A DNA stretch of 64,000 nt, taken from Quillaja saponaria (Eukaryota; Streptophyta; Magnoliopsida; Fabales; Quillajaceae). The stretch covers positions 6,696,001 through 6,760,000 of the forward strand of contig CM055617.1 in NCBI GenBank assembly GCA_029379385.1, written 5' to 3'. The notes under the pieces are model-generated. The model did no database searches. It had not been told where the DNA came from and saw nothing but the letters and a program-made list of their open reading frames with translations. Numbering within the stretch: position 1 is the first letter of the stretch; every line of letters starts with the position of its first letter. Of this stretch, positions 36,201-48,690 are shown one piece after another. The translations under genes were made by a program, and so were the position numbers.

Positions 36201-38543
36201 GCGTCCTACAATTGCTAACTGTAATGGAAGCTTACTTTCCTCAAACTCAATGGAGCTACTGTCCTGAGTGGAGCTATTTTCCTGAGTAACTTCATCTATG
36301 ATTAATAAATTGTAACAGATTATTAGAAGCCGTGACAGGATGGCGAAAGATAATTAACTTAAAAACAACAATAGTGCAAAGTGCAAACTCAAAAACTTGT
36401 ATGCTTCATTATCACACAAAAGCTACAATGCTCATCAACTAAGCTTCCAGATGTATTCACAGCCTCAGTATGACATATCATAAGTTTTAGAATAAGAGAC
36501 TTTAAATAACAGAGACTCTAGATTTAACTGCCATAAAAATCTGTTCAACATCATAACACCATTTAAAAGGAAAAAAAAAAAAAGTATAGAATATACCTAT
36601 ATATACCATGATATATTCCAGAAAAAATTTGTGACCATATGACTTTCTAGAGAAACTAAGAAAGCATACTTGAACTTCCAATAACATCAAAATTTTAATA
36701 AGAAAAAACAAAATTATCTTTGAAGTGCTCCTGCAGAAATACAAACCAAAGAGTATACAAGAATTCTCTAAATACCAAACACGTTCAGTTGTTCAGAAGA
36801 CCATATAAAAGTTTAAAAACTTATATGAGTGTCCAAAAAATTTTTATGATTCATTATTGAATGAAGAAAGCTTTCCCGAGATGAAGTTTCCTTACTATTT
36901 AAGACATGAAGCATGAAATCCTCCAGCTCAGGCCTTAGAGACTGATATAGTTCTGGCATACCCAGTCCAGTCTCAGCAGATATAGCAATGGGATCACCAA
37001 ATCCTAATCGGTGCACTTCAGCAGCCGCAGCCATAAGAGCTCGACTACCATCTACAAGTGATTCACATTTATTCATTGCTACTATACGTTTGATTTCAGG
37101 CGCGTGTCTGCGCAACCACTTTCCAACCTCCAGATCAAGTGGGTGAAGTCCAGCTCTAGTCACAAGAAAGGAAAGGAATACTGAATTTGCAGGCAAAAGT
37201 TACAAACTAAGGAAAATACAAAACATTCTTTTATATTACATTTCTGAAATACAGTTCTGGGGATGGAAATAGTCCAGCTATAGGATATGTCTACAGTAAT
37301 GTATGGTAATACTATAATACAAATCATCCCCTTTAGAGAAAAAAAACTTCAGATTTCAGAACTGTCACATGGTCCATATACAATAACCCCATGCTTCTTG
37401 TTCTAACATGATGTCCTCATTTTTCTCCTTCTTGCTAGCTCTATCACTCCCATCCTCCCACCCACACAAACAAACACACACACACACTTTTATTTAGTTC
37501 TGCAAACTTATAGAGTATAGACCGTGTGTTCATATACTTGCGAAATATCATCTATGGAACTAACCTCACATCTACGAGGAAGATTGCAAACTGAGACCTT
37601 GATAACACGTTAGCTGTCATCCCTGTTGTTCTATCAAGAATAGACCCTGAAGATGCTTCAGTTTCTAAGCCAGCTGAGTCCAATACTCTAAATCTTAAAT
37701 CACTCAACTTGGCGACCCCTTCTCTTATGTCCCGGGTAACATGATTATCTGGTGTGTTATACACAAGAGCCTCCCTTCTTCTAATTAAACTGAAGTAGCC
37801 ATCCAAAGAAAAATGTTTATTCGAGTTGATAATATAGCAGATTATAATTAATTCTGGAGCATTAATTAGTACACCAGCCTAGCCTTGGGGGAATCAAGTT
37901 AAAGAGGAACTCACCGGTTAAACAAGGCTGACTTCCCCACATTAGGGCGCCCAATAATCATGACAGTTGGAAGCTGTTTTATGTCAATTTTGGTGAAGTC
38001 CACGGGTTTTTGGTATGTTTTCCTGGTAGTAAGGTTATCATCAGAACCATCATGGGACTTCTCCAAAAGATTCATGGTAGTAAAATCATCATCAGGCTCA
38101 GCACATGACTTCTCCAAATGATTTGCATCATTGCATGAATCAGAATCTACCCGTTCATGTTCAGATACGGAGCAAAACCCCCTGACATCCAAGATGACAA
38201 AAGGACAGCTCAAGGTTGACATTATCCTGCAGCAACCCAAAACTGCATATGCTGTTTGAATACTATAAGTGGAAGAAGGAAAACAGAGTGATCCTGCAAA
38301 AAGAAACAATTAGCCAACAATAAACTACATTGTATACTTAAACTACAGAAGTATAGAAGAGGGATGATGCGACTTACCAAATGTAATTGTGGGAGCACCC
38401 CCAGGGTGGGATATAGAATGGAAGTAATGTCGGGCAATGGAGTTACTTGAGGAATTGTTTAAAGCAGTGCTTCTAGCTTTAAGGAGGCCAAAATCATTAA
38501 CCCTTCTCTGGGCAGAAAAGGCTCGAACCCATAAGTGAGTCAT
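33300..38543 (-). CDS. Der/EngA-type double GTPase, probably organellar
   Basis: Nine exons, all phases consistent, 669 aa: 38543-38378, 38293-37915, 37789-37565, 37155-36896, 36295-36069, 35256-35134, 34146-33961, 33828-33691, 33605-33300. Two tandem Era-like GTPase domains are seen. Domain 1 has GRPNVGKS at 170-177, DSAG in exon 3, NKCE at 285-288 and SAETGLG. Domain 2 has GRPNVGKST at 374-382, DTAG at 421-424, NKMD at 491-494 and SALEGRG. A KH-like C-terminal domain follows (WLHKV...[18 protein letters not shown]...FGGIP-like IPIRI), with a basic serine-rich tail. This order is diagnostic of Der, which acts in maturation of the 50S ribosomal subunit. The N-terminus, [15 protein letters not shown] with Arg, Ser and Ala and few acids, looks like an organelle transit peptide. 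Arabidopsis has two relatives, At3g12080 (chloroplast) and At5g39960 (recalled). A short acidic linker with repeated S-x-D-D motifs precedes domain 1. Mitochondrial versus plastid location cannot be settled here. Confidence 0.92.
34147..35133 (-). other. Der-like GTPase intron 6
   Basis: A 987-bp intron, donor GTACGC and acceptor TTAG. No embedded gene or transposon ends were seen. Confidence 0.7.
35257..36068 (-). other. Der-like GTPase intron 5
   Basis: An 812-bp intron, donor GTAACT and acceptor TCAG. It contains short A-rich runs near 35450 and 35950 and no embedded gene. The other introns of more than 300 bp here, 36296-36895 and 37156-37564, likewise show nothing beyond AT-rich filler. 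Confidence 0.7.
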
Positions 38544-41500
38544 ACCAAATATCAGCTTCTCTGATGGGAAACCAAGTCAATTACAGTTTCTGCCCAACTT
38601 GCACATTGATGGTATCTTGCTATAGAAGCTGCTATATATCCAAGTAGAACAGAAGGATTACCAAAGTCTACTAATCTACTAACTAAGCCGGGTTTTCAGA
38701 TTGTAAGTTGTGGTCTCCCTTGACATTGTAAAGTGACAAATGTTTCACTGTACTCACTATTCATTCCAATCTGTTGTGTGAAATTGTTCATTCTTACTGT
38801 ACTCATGAAGTATATCGATAGGCAGAAAGAAACCCAATATTGCTCAAACTAAACTTAACTACTACAAATTTTCAAATCTCCAAACTTTGGCAGAACCGGA
38901 CGAGGATCGAGCGGCATAATAAACATTATGATGATAGCAAAACAACCCACATCAGAAATATCAGCCAAATATCAAAATTCCTAAATCCCTAATTTAAACC
39001 CAATTTTACCCACATTCAACTCTGTAAATGCCACAAACTGACCTCAAATCTTCAGCACCTAAGTACGTTGTACACAAGCCAAGCCAAGAATTCGACAAGC
39101 AAGAGGGACTTCAACTCTTCAGACTTCAAGACTGCAATTGTAGAAACAGAAATTGAAGGGGCTAGAGACGGAGTTCGAAGGTGTGAGAGTCCGAAGCAGC
39201 AAGCAGGCTTGGGGGAGGCAGAGGTTAACCCTCAAGAATGTCTATTTCTATTTTTGAATAAAAAAATGATAATGAAAATAATTTAATAAAAAATTTGTAA
39301 AAATTAATCAATCCTGTGAATTACCCCTAATATTTATTATCAATGATGGAAATAAATTTTATTAATTATTTGTAAATATTTATCTATTTCTCTGTATCGA
39401 AAATTCATATTTTCTTATTTATATTTATTATAATTTTGTAGATATCATGCCAAAATAAATGAGACATGAATTCACAAAATTTTATACAAACAAGTCACCA
39501 ATAAGGTAAGAAAGAAAATGGCTAATGAAACAAAATGGTAAATAGTCTAATGACAACAAAGTTGACATTTTTTCAATCAATGTGAAAAAATAAATCCACA
39601 TAAAAATTTTAAATATGGGCATCATAGATTGTGAACAATAAAAATATTATAACATAAAATAAATAAAATGTGACTAAGTGTCAATTTAATTTTGTGTTTG
39701 AAACATATGTTTAGCATTTAGAGTTAAAAATCATTCTCAAAATGTATTATAACACGTTTAGTTAAAACTAAAAATTATTTTTAGTCAAATATTTAACACA
39801 GTTTTATTTCATTCTTTTGAATTTGCTCATGTATAACTTTTTTCAAAACACATTTATAACAAATACAATGCACAATTTTTATATTATATTTTGACAAAAA
39901 TGCTCTATTTTTTATGTAATATTTTATAATTCAAAGTCATTTTTTTTTGAATAACTAACCAAACAGAAGATATATTATATTAAAAATAATTTTTTCATAA
40001 TATTTACTAGCATAATCAATTATTCAAAATTATTACTTTTCAAATATCAAACCATACTGATCCTAAAATACGGACAAGAATGCCATAATTTTATCATGAA
40101 TAAATTCCAATTGTTCTATAGCAAAACAAAGTTGAACAGTCTTTTGATGCAATACTTATTAATTTCCAATTTCAAGCTCTGTGCTTAGCTTCCAATTTTA
40201 TTTTATTTTATTGTCTTTTATATCGTGTCTTAAATGAAGAATTACTTTTCAGACTCTATTAATATATTGTGCCTCAAATTATATCTTCAAAAATAATAAA
40301 ACTTCTATATTTATAATATATATTTTATAAATTTGTAACAAATTTGAACATATTAATAATTAATATTCTAAAAATATTCTCAAAAAGTTATTAGTATTAG
40401 GGATTATTATATGATTCTTAAAATTTTGTTTTGATTAATTATAAAATATTATATAATTGGCTCATTGTTAACCCATCTTTTGATAATTTAGTATTATATA
40501 ACATAAATAAATAAATAAATCTGACTTTCAATTTTATATGAACTCTATCTCTATCATCTCTTAAAACATCCAACATTTTATTCATTAAAAAAATTATATA
40601 TATTTCTTAAATAATAAATTAGATAAAAACACGTCACTGGTTGATGTGATAGAGTTGTATTTAGTTAGGATAGCAGCGTCATAGTACAGAGTGGGAATAA
40701 TAATGCTAATTATTAAAATAATACAATATTTTATGTAAAATAAAAGTAGTTGTGAGATAAACCTTTAGAAAAACCCATAAGGGAATGTTGATTTATTGTT
40801 TGAGGAAATTAAGAATGATGTAGTGTTATGGATTAATGCCAATAGACAATTCTTACTTGCAATCAATAATAAATTTCTATATGTATTACACTAGTATAAA
40901 TATAAAAACTTAAACGTCTATGTAACTGGATCAGGTATATTAGGTCAAATTCATAATATACATATGGCTCTAATCGATCATATATTCGTCGAAAAGAGTT
41001 TTCTATGATATTGTGATTGGAAAATGAAAACTATTAGTCCAATACAATAATTTTGCCTCTTGTCAACTATATATCAATTTTTTTGATTTATTCTAATTAC
41101 TTTTGTTATTTAATTTTGTTAACACACCACGTGTCACTGAGCAATCCTTCTTACATTTTGTTAGGCATATCAACGTGTAACATTTATTGTTAAGTTAAAT
41201 TAGACCGAATGTGATGGTAAAAAATTAATCAACTCGATTTTAAAATTAAATGACCTAATTGTGACATTTTAAAATAAAGGAACAAAAGTAAAATCATAAG
41301 TCAAAATATAAGGGCCAAAAGTGTACTTTAATTTTTATTTTTAAACTATCACGGTCATTCAATAATTTCAAAACCATAATTCAAAAACCTCTTCGACAAT
41401 ATGAAATGCAAAATAAAAATAATATAGTCTTATTTTCATAAAAGTTACCACCTACCATAAAATTTGTCATGAATAATTCTAAATTTTTGTGTTATAGTAT

Positions 41501-42439
41501 ATAAGTAAAAATAAATAAATTATTCGATATAAAATTATAAAATAAAAATAATTTTTTCAAACGGGTATACTAAGCACATTTATTAAAATTCAATAAATAT
41601 AATTTTTAAAAATTAAGAATTTATGAATTAAATAATATTAAAATTATAACTAATTACTGCAATAAATATTACAAAGTTTTTATTTATAATATTTTAACAA
41701 ATACTCTAAAAATACTAGTTAGACAAATATAATAAGAGTAACTTATCTTATTTTTTAAATTTCACCCCACCTAGGTAACAATTTTTCATAGACTATTGCA
41801 ATAGTCCATGACAAAATGATTATTTTTTCTTTTTTTGTTTTTTTTTTCAAAGTTTTTGCACCAGTGCTATCCAAACTCCAAGACCTTATCCTAAATTCCA
41901 AATGAGTTGTCTTGTTTGCAGGCTCCAAGTAATTTATTACCCAAAGTTGCATATTTTTTAAGACTATATCCTCATTCTCAAAATATGACCAATATTTAGG
42001 AGAGAGAAACCCACTTATAATTGCCAATACTCAACATTTCTAAATATATTTTACAAAAGGAGTTTCTTCTCACCCTGAGCTATCCCTTTTAATCCCAATC
42101 TTTTAACCCCTAATTTTTGTCTTGTGCATTATTTGTTTGTCACTTCAAGTGTCTTCATCTATGTGTCTATTTGTAATTGATTTTGAATTAGACAGGCAAG
42201 GCTTTTCTTCCCCAATTCAAAGAGCTAAAGAAAACCCTAGTTAGAAAATACCCAGAATAAAAAAGAACTGAGAACCCTAATTAATCCTTTTTCATGTCAA
42301 AATTTGTCTGACCATCTTTATGTAATTGGGTAAAAGTTAGCATTTTTTCGTAATTGGGGTTGAAATTGAAAATTCGGGATTTTGGGTAGGAGTTAGCATT
42401 GAATTCTGATTTTGTTGGTCACTTTGCTCTTGGGGGAAA
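38544..42439. other. Divergent intergenic region between the Der-like GTPase and Alfin-like genes
   Basis: The left part (38544-39100) should hold the GTPase promoter and leader; the right part (about 42050-42439) should hold the Alfin-like leader, with a TTTCTTCTCACCCTGAG-like start region. The middle, 39250-41750, is extremely AT-rich and has no recognisable exon. Open frames at 39068-39286 and 41755-42027 have no domain features. Confidence 0.6.
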
Positions 42440-45400
42440 ATGGAAGCCACACCGCATCCGCTACCTCGATCAGTGGATGAAGTATTCAGCGACTTTAAGG
42501 GCAGACGAGCAGGCTTGATAAAAGCTCTGACCGCTGGTTCTCCTTTTTGCTTCTGAGTTTATTGGGCTACCTTTGGTTTTTATTTATTTATTTATTTTTT
42601 TTAGTTTTCCGTAAATTCTTATGGCCGAATTTTACTTTTCGGTGTTTTGCAGATGTTCAGAAGTTTTACCAACGGTGCGATCCTGGTGGGTTACTTTGAC
42701 AATTTCCATTTTCCTCTTCTTTCTTGGTGGAACTTGAGCTTAGGACAGTTTTTTCTTTTCTCCATGTTTATAATATTAATATGATTCTTCAGTTTTGTTG
42801 GTTTTCTTTCTTTGTACATACTGAAAGTAATTGTAGTTCGTTAAGTTGTGCTTTGTTCATTCTAGCCCGTATTGTTGTCAGTTATGATTTTGTTTTTCAA
42901 TGACCGATACGCGTTAATGCCACTTTGGATCACTCAACTGCGCATCCATTTTTATATATGCACGCCTACATGGACCGAAGATAATCCCTGTAGCTTAACT
43001 TGTATATGCTCACTCAGATTGTTAGATTCTGTTCGAGTCTTTTTTATTAGGTTCATGAGTAGGGAAGTTATCATTATCACTCACATTAATGCACGTCTAC
43101 GTTTCATTCTATCAAAAACTTTTACGTTTCATTGTCTGTGCAAAAAAGCTGCTAACTTGTTGTGTTTAGCATAAATTTGGTAATCATTACTAACAGATGT
43201 CAAAATGTATCATTTTACATGGTTACTTGTTATTAATGCATTCCATCAATTAGAGGATAAAAAGAAATATTGATGCAGTGCAAACTTACCAGTTTGGACA
43301 TTTGGCACATTGAATTTCATGCACGTGTTGTTTTGCTTGGGTTATGCTCGTAATTGTGTACTGTTGGAAATGTGGAGATTGTTAATCTGTTCCCTAGTAT
43401 CATTTGTTTAGCCTTTTAATCGAGAGTTACAGGAACATTAAGTAATTAAACATGTAAAAATCTCCTGTTTTGTGCATATGGCTCACTGATTATTTCTGAC
43501 ATTCTGTTTGTTTTTTCAATTATGAATTTCATTATCAAATTGACTCCTCTTGTTATATTATTTTTGTAATCTCTTTGACGGCATTGTTGATGCTGTAGAT
43601 TCAAAATTATGCTTTCTGAGTAGTTATGCACTAGTATTTAGCCATAGTCCATAATATTGTCACCCTCGTGATGTTTAAAAGAACACGATCATGATTCTGT
43701 TTTGGAGATTGTATTATGGTTCTTAATATGCATAACTGTTTTTCTTACAGAGAAGGAGAACTTGTGTCTATATGGATTTCCCAATGAAACATGGGAGGTT
43801 AATTTGCCTGTTGAGGAGGTGCCTCCTGAGCTTCCCGAGCCAGCATTAGGCATAAATTTTGCCAGGGATGGGATGCAAGAGAAGGACTGGTTATCACTTG
43901 TTGCAGTTCACAGCGACTCATGGTTGCTTTCTGTTGCATTCTATTTTGGTGCACGCTTTGGGTTTGGTAAGAATGAAAGGTATGGAGTCTTTTCTTCTGT
44001 TATATCTATGTAAAATTTGTTAACTTTTTGAACGTTAGGACTATTATTTTTCTCAAGCTACTTCTTCCTTCAATAAGGTTTCAATGTTCATAAACCAAAT
44101 TGGAGGCATTTGTGATAGTTATTCTAGTTTCTTTTTTCCTTTTTAATTTTCAAAACTCATTGATTAAATGGAGTGTGTACTATTGGAATCAAAATTTCCA
44201 GCAAGTTTTTGCTGCTTTCAGTCTGTGTTGTTGCTCTTATGTTTTTCTCTGCTCACTTCACTTCACGCCATTATATACATGGGAAAAATATCTTTCTTGA
44301 CAGTCTTTAAGATACAGTTATTTTTATGTCCTGCAAGAACGTTTCAATCTGGAAGAATGTTTCTATGCATGCAATTTAAAAAATAGTGTTACTATTACAG
44401 ACTCCAACACTAATCCTCACCTTTGATCTTGAATAAGTCCAGTTCAATCGACAACTACCTGTGAACTTTGTATCAAGACTTTCTGGCCTTCATATAACTG
44501 ATGAACTTTCTGCAAATACTTTTTTGGTGGAGAATGTGTAAATAATTTATGTCAATAATCAACATAATATGAAAAGCTCGTAAACTATTTCAGTTTTGCA
44601 GTCTACAGAAAGGTATTAACTATTAATTATGAGATTGATTAGAATTTTCATCCATTTTCACTGGTTACATGCAATGTCAACAAGTGGGTCTAATCTGTTT
44701 TCATAATGGCTTATATTCATCTTGTGATGTCTCAGTCCTGACTTAGTTCTATCTGATGAATGGGAGATTGGAATCCCATACGTGGTATTTTGATTATCAG
44801 ATAAACTTTCTAATCCCCTTTTTCTTTTCTTAACTTATTCTCTATCTTGCTGTCTATTAAAGAATCTGTCTTTAATATTTTCTACACAGATGACATCTTG
44901 CCTCATGTGGCTAAAACTAGATATGTATGTATCAACTGTTATTTTGTCCCTGTTTCCTGGCTTATTTTGTCTTGGATACCTTGATGCTCAATGGATGTGT
45001 TATGCCTTTGGAAATGGGACCAAGTTCGCACCTAGACTTGCAAAACATGAACTCGTTCTTAATATGTCCTTGGTGCTTTTAACTTTTCCTTTTTCTACTA
45101 TACTGATTCATACTCAAATCAATTTTCAATTACAGTATATTGCTTAGTGCACTTATATTTTTCATCAAGACCCATTTGATTTATACCCTGTTGGTTTTTG
45201 GATGGATAGGGAAGCAAAATTGTTTTGTGTAGCTGGTTCTCTGTGTTAGACAATTTACTTTAAAATAAAAAATTTGTTTTATTGGTGCCTTATTTGAAAA
45301 TATTTTACTCATAAAATTCATAGTTCATGCATTCACGGTTATCTGCAGTTTGGTTAAACTGCATGTTCTTTTCTCTTTGGGATTGATCCCACTTATCTTC

Positions 45401-48400
45401 TCCTTTTTAATTTCCGTTCTTCTCTTTCTTTGTTCATGATATACATTGGCAAAGGGCTATTGACTATTCTAGTACTTGTTTTATCTAGGTGTAGCACTTG
45501 TATCTAGCTTCTGTTTTGTGCACATGGCGGTGAGTATTAGGACTTCGATAGTTTTTACATTGGACTGTCTATACTAACACTAGTTTTGCATTGGGTTTTT
45601 GGTTTTCCATCCTGGCACTAGTTTTTGCCTTATTCTGAGGTTCAAATTTGTATGTAATTTTTCTACATAATATTGAAAAATGTAAGTAATAGGCAGCTTT
45701 TATCATATAAGGACATATTCTATACCTACTATCTTGGTTTGTCAGCATAGATCATAACTAATTTGTGATGAAATCAGAGGCTGAGGGAGCTTTCCACAAA
45801 ATTTGGGGGTTTGAGATTTTTACAGGTCAATCTTGTGATCCTAGAACGGTATGCTGGCCCTTATATTGTTTCGAGTAAAATAAATTGTTTATACTTGAGG
45901 ACCTTTGAGTAAGCTAAAAGTAGAAGAGTAGTTTATCATTTGGAGCCAAATAAGGTGTAGATTACTTGATTCCAAAACATAGCAGATGGGCATGCGTGAG
46001 AGAGAGACTTACCAGAAAAAATGGATAAAAATAACCTTGCACTTGTGAGCAAGGTTCAAAAATTTGTTTTGTTTCGCATGAAACTGGCGAAACACGTCAG
46101 ATACCATACTAATGGTAACAAAACTCACCATCAGAAATGAATCTATGAAATTTTGGTGGAAACAGTGTTGTTTGCGCTGTTTTGAATTGAAACCTTTCAA
46201 CACCAACACTAAATCGACTAAAGAAGGTTGATTTTAGCCAGATTTTATGAAAATCTGGTGGAATTGGCATGCTGCAGCCTGCAGATCTGATCTGCTCTGC
46301 TCTTATGGCTGTTCAGTTCCCCTGTTTTTCATCCATGTTGCGTGCCCTAGGAAGAAGAAGACCAAAGCTCACCGTTTCACTTAACAGGTTTCATCGGGTT
46401 TTTTTTTTTTTTTTTTCATGCTTTGAACCCTTGGCTTGGGCTTGATTTGGAAAAACACTTGCAGCAAAAAGTCCATATGCTAGTAACTAACAAATTACTA
46501 TGCAAATTAGAAATTACCCTAAAATAAACTTACAAATAAAAAACATGTTTTTTTTTCTAAAAAAGTGCCAAAACTATTTTAATAGAAAAACATCACATAT
46601 TTTCTATTTAGCATTGATTTTTAATTAATAAAGTAGAGCCACTAAGAAAAAATTAACATAACATTGAAATGTAATGTACAAAAGAAAATGACAGTAAAGT
46701 ATTAGTTTAAAAGTAAAAATTAATAATGTTTTTACATATGTATATTTTATTATGGACAAATAAATTATGCATAATTTACTACCAAGTTAGATAAATCTAC
46801 AAAAACTATAATTTATATTGAGTTATCAAACTTATTTTAAACCTTTAAACATATTCAATTAAATAATATATACATTTTAAATCACTTATAAATATGTATT
46901 GAATGATATGTACATAAGTTTTCATATGTTAAGGTTGGATATTATTGTAATTTGATTTTTTCCTTCAATTGTATGTCTATGTTAAGGTTTTCACTTTGGT
47001 ATGTATTTATGACTTTGTACTAAATTAATCATGTTAGATATTTACAATTACTAGAAAAATATTTTTTTATTATTTCTTTCTCTATGTTTTGAAATAATTT
47101 ACTATTTTCATGCCATTTCGCGAATCGTTTTTCGTTTCCAGGCTTATCGAAAACGGTATCTTGAAATGAATTTTAGTTCCTTACTTGTTAGTAGTAAATC
47201 TGTTAGTAGAATCGTACTTGCAGTCATGTTATAGGAACTCAATGAGTTGTAGGGGTGAAAATTTGTTAGGTATAATTGAGTAACTGAACCGAAAGGAAAA
47301 TTTGTTTCGGTTTCGATTAAAATTTATATCATTATTTTTTGGTTTTCCTAACATATGAACCGAATTTTTCGGTTCGATTATACGTATTTATCGGTTATAA
47401 CAGAAACTGAAAATGGTTTTTGGGCCATTTTTATGGGACAAAATCATAAAAAGGTTTTTGGGCCCTTTTTATGGCCCTTCTTTTGTGGGTCATACTAAAT
47501 GATTTCATAATTTGTTATTTTTGTTTAAAAAATATAGGTTTTTGGGCCTTTTTTTATGGGCCAAAATCATAACTTTACAATTTTTGTTACATAAATAATT
47601 TACAGTGGGCTTATTTTTTGGGCTTAATTGTCCAAGCCCATAAAACCAAAACTAACCGAATTCAAACCGAATTCAGCATTTTTAGTTCTTTGCGGATTCT
47701 TTATGCATTATAAAACTGAAATAACCGAATCAAATTGTCCCTAATATAATCGATTCGGTTGTCAACCGAACCAAACCGAACCTATTTCATCTCTTCATTG
47801 AGTTGAATGTGAGCACTGTAATTGTGTTTATGAGAATTTTCTTATAGAAGTCGTGAAACCCTATTTTATGCCCTGACTATCAATAACATTGACTAGAAAT
47901 CATCTTGTCTTATTTGATTATGACCTTTCCCCTGTTAGATCGTTTGCATATTTCTGCTTCCTTAGCACCAATTTACAATGAGTCCTCTAAATACATGAAA
48001 GGGGTAATGGCTTGAGAAGATTAAAACAAAGTATTGACATATGGTAAAATAAGTGTATAATGTTGGTCTTGAGTCATCTGAATACATGAAAGGGGTAATG
48101 GCTTGAGAAGATTAAAACAAAGTATTGATGTGAAGTAAAATAAGTTTATAATGTTAGTCTAACTTGGGTTCATATTGGGATTTACAGGAAACGGCTTTTT
48201 CAAATGATAAATGATCTCCCAACTATATTTGAAGTTGTGACAGGAAATGCCAAGCAATCAAAGGATCAACCTGCTGCTCACAACAATGGTAGCAAAAGCA
48301 AGTCAAGTGGGAAGTTGGTAAGAGCTTTCTATACTATTTTGTTTTTGTTTCTGTAACTGCTCATTATATATGGACAGCTCTTAACCAATTCTGTTTGATG

Positions 48401-48690
48401 CTGTCTTTAAGCAGTCTCACCTATCCGAGTCTCAGGCCAAGGGAGTAAAGATGTCTCCACCACCCAAAGAAGAGGATGAAAGTGGGGAAGAGGATGAGGA
48501 AGATGATGAACAAGGTGCAACCTGCGGAGCATGCGGGGATAACTATGGTACTGATGAATTCTGGATTTGCTGTGATGTGTGTGAGAGATGGTTCCATGGC
48601 AAATGTGTAAAGATTACTCCTGCAAAGGCTGAGCACATTAAGCAGTACAAGTGCCCAAGTTGCAGTAGCAAGAGGTCCAGAGTAAACTAG
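42440..48690 (+). CDS. AL: Alfin-like PHD-finger protein
   Basis: Five exons: 42440-42536, 42653-42685, 43751-43979, 48188-48317 and 48415-48690 (or from 48412). The protein is 254 aa (255 with the alternative acceptor), the usual size of plant Alfin-like proteins. Residues 1 to about 135 are the Alfin N-terminal domain: [85 protein letters not shown] and FYFGARFGF, then [16 protein letters not shown] variable Lys/Ser-rich linker and an acidic run ([15 protein letters not shown]) follow. The C-terminal PHD finger (about 200-250) has all zinc ligands: C-x2-C (CGAC), C-x2-C (CDVC), H-x2-C (HGKC) and C-x2-C (CPSC). In this family the PHD finger reads H3K4me2/3 and the protein acts in the nucleus. 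Position next to STICHEL matches Arabidopsis AL6 (At2g02470), as I recall it. Confidence 0.95.
42686..43750 (+). other. Alfin-like gene intron 2
   Basis: A 1.07-kb intron, donor GTGGGT and acceptor TACAG. It follows a 33-bp exon, the shortest of the gene. The open frame at 42872-43174 inside it has no protein signature. Confidence 0.8.
46048..46440. repeat. Possible inverted-repeat element in Alfin-like intron 3
   Basis: GCAAGGTTCAAAA near 46049 and the reverse complement of TTTGAACCCTTGGC near 46431 pair imperfectly (GCCAAGGGTTCAAA). The enclosed ~390 bp differs in composition from the AT-rich surroundings and ends beside an 18-T run. No target-site duplication is clear, so this is only a candidate. 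Confidence 0.25.
47250..47795. mobile_element. Non-autonomous hAT-like element in Alfin-like intron 3
   Basis: The 546-bp insert begins TAGGGGTGAAAA and its right end reads, in reverse complement, AAGAGATGAAATA, the short terminal inverted repeats typical of hAT elements. Sub-terminal copies of CGGTT/AACCG motifs (ACCGAA, TTCGGT) are dense near both ends. It is flanked by CAATGAGTTG (47240-47249) and CATTGAGTTG (47796-47805), a target-site duplication with one mismatch. No transposase frame is present. Confidence 0.7.
47980..48160. repeat. 91-bp tandem duplication beside the Alfin-like exon 4 acceptor
   Basis: Copy 1 starts at 47980 and copy 2 at 48071. Both contain ATACATGAAAGGGGTAATGG and then CTTGAGAAGATTAAAACAAA. 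Copy 2 ends about 28 bp before exon 4. The copies are nearly identical, so the duplication is recent. Confidence 0.9.

Larger units (their letters stand above)
43980..48187 (+). other. Alfin-like gene intron 3 (4.2 kb), transposon-enriched
   Basis: Donor GTATGG, acceptor TACAG. This intron holds a possible inverted-repeat element (46048-46440), a hAT-like element (47250-47795) and a 91-bp tandem duplication just before the acceptor (47980-48160). Open frames at 44100-44386 and 44890-45147 show no domain signature and contain no conserved splice pattern. Confidence 0.7.

Noticed and set aside
39068..39286. 72-codon open frame left of the AT-rich divergent region
   Set aside because: It lies in the presumed 5' flank of the GTPase gene, on the opposite strand, with no recognisable domain.
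44890..45147. 85-codon frame in Alfin-like intron 3, considered as an extra exon
   Set aside because: It does not fit Alfin-like proteins, which are complete without it, and shows no other family signature.
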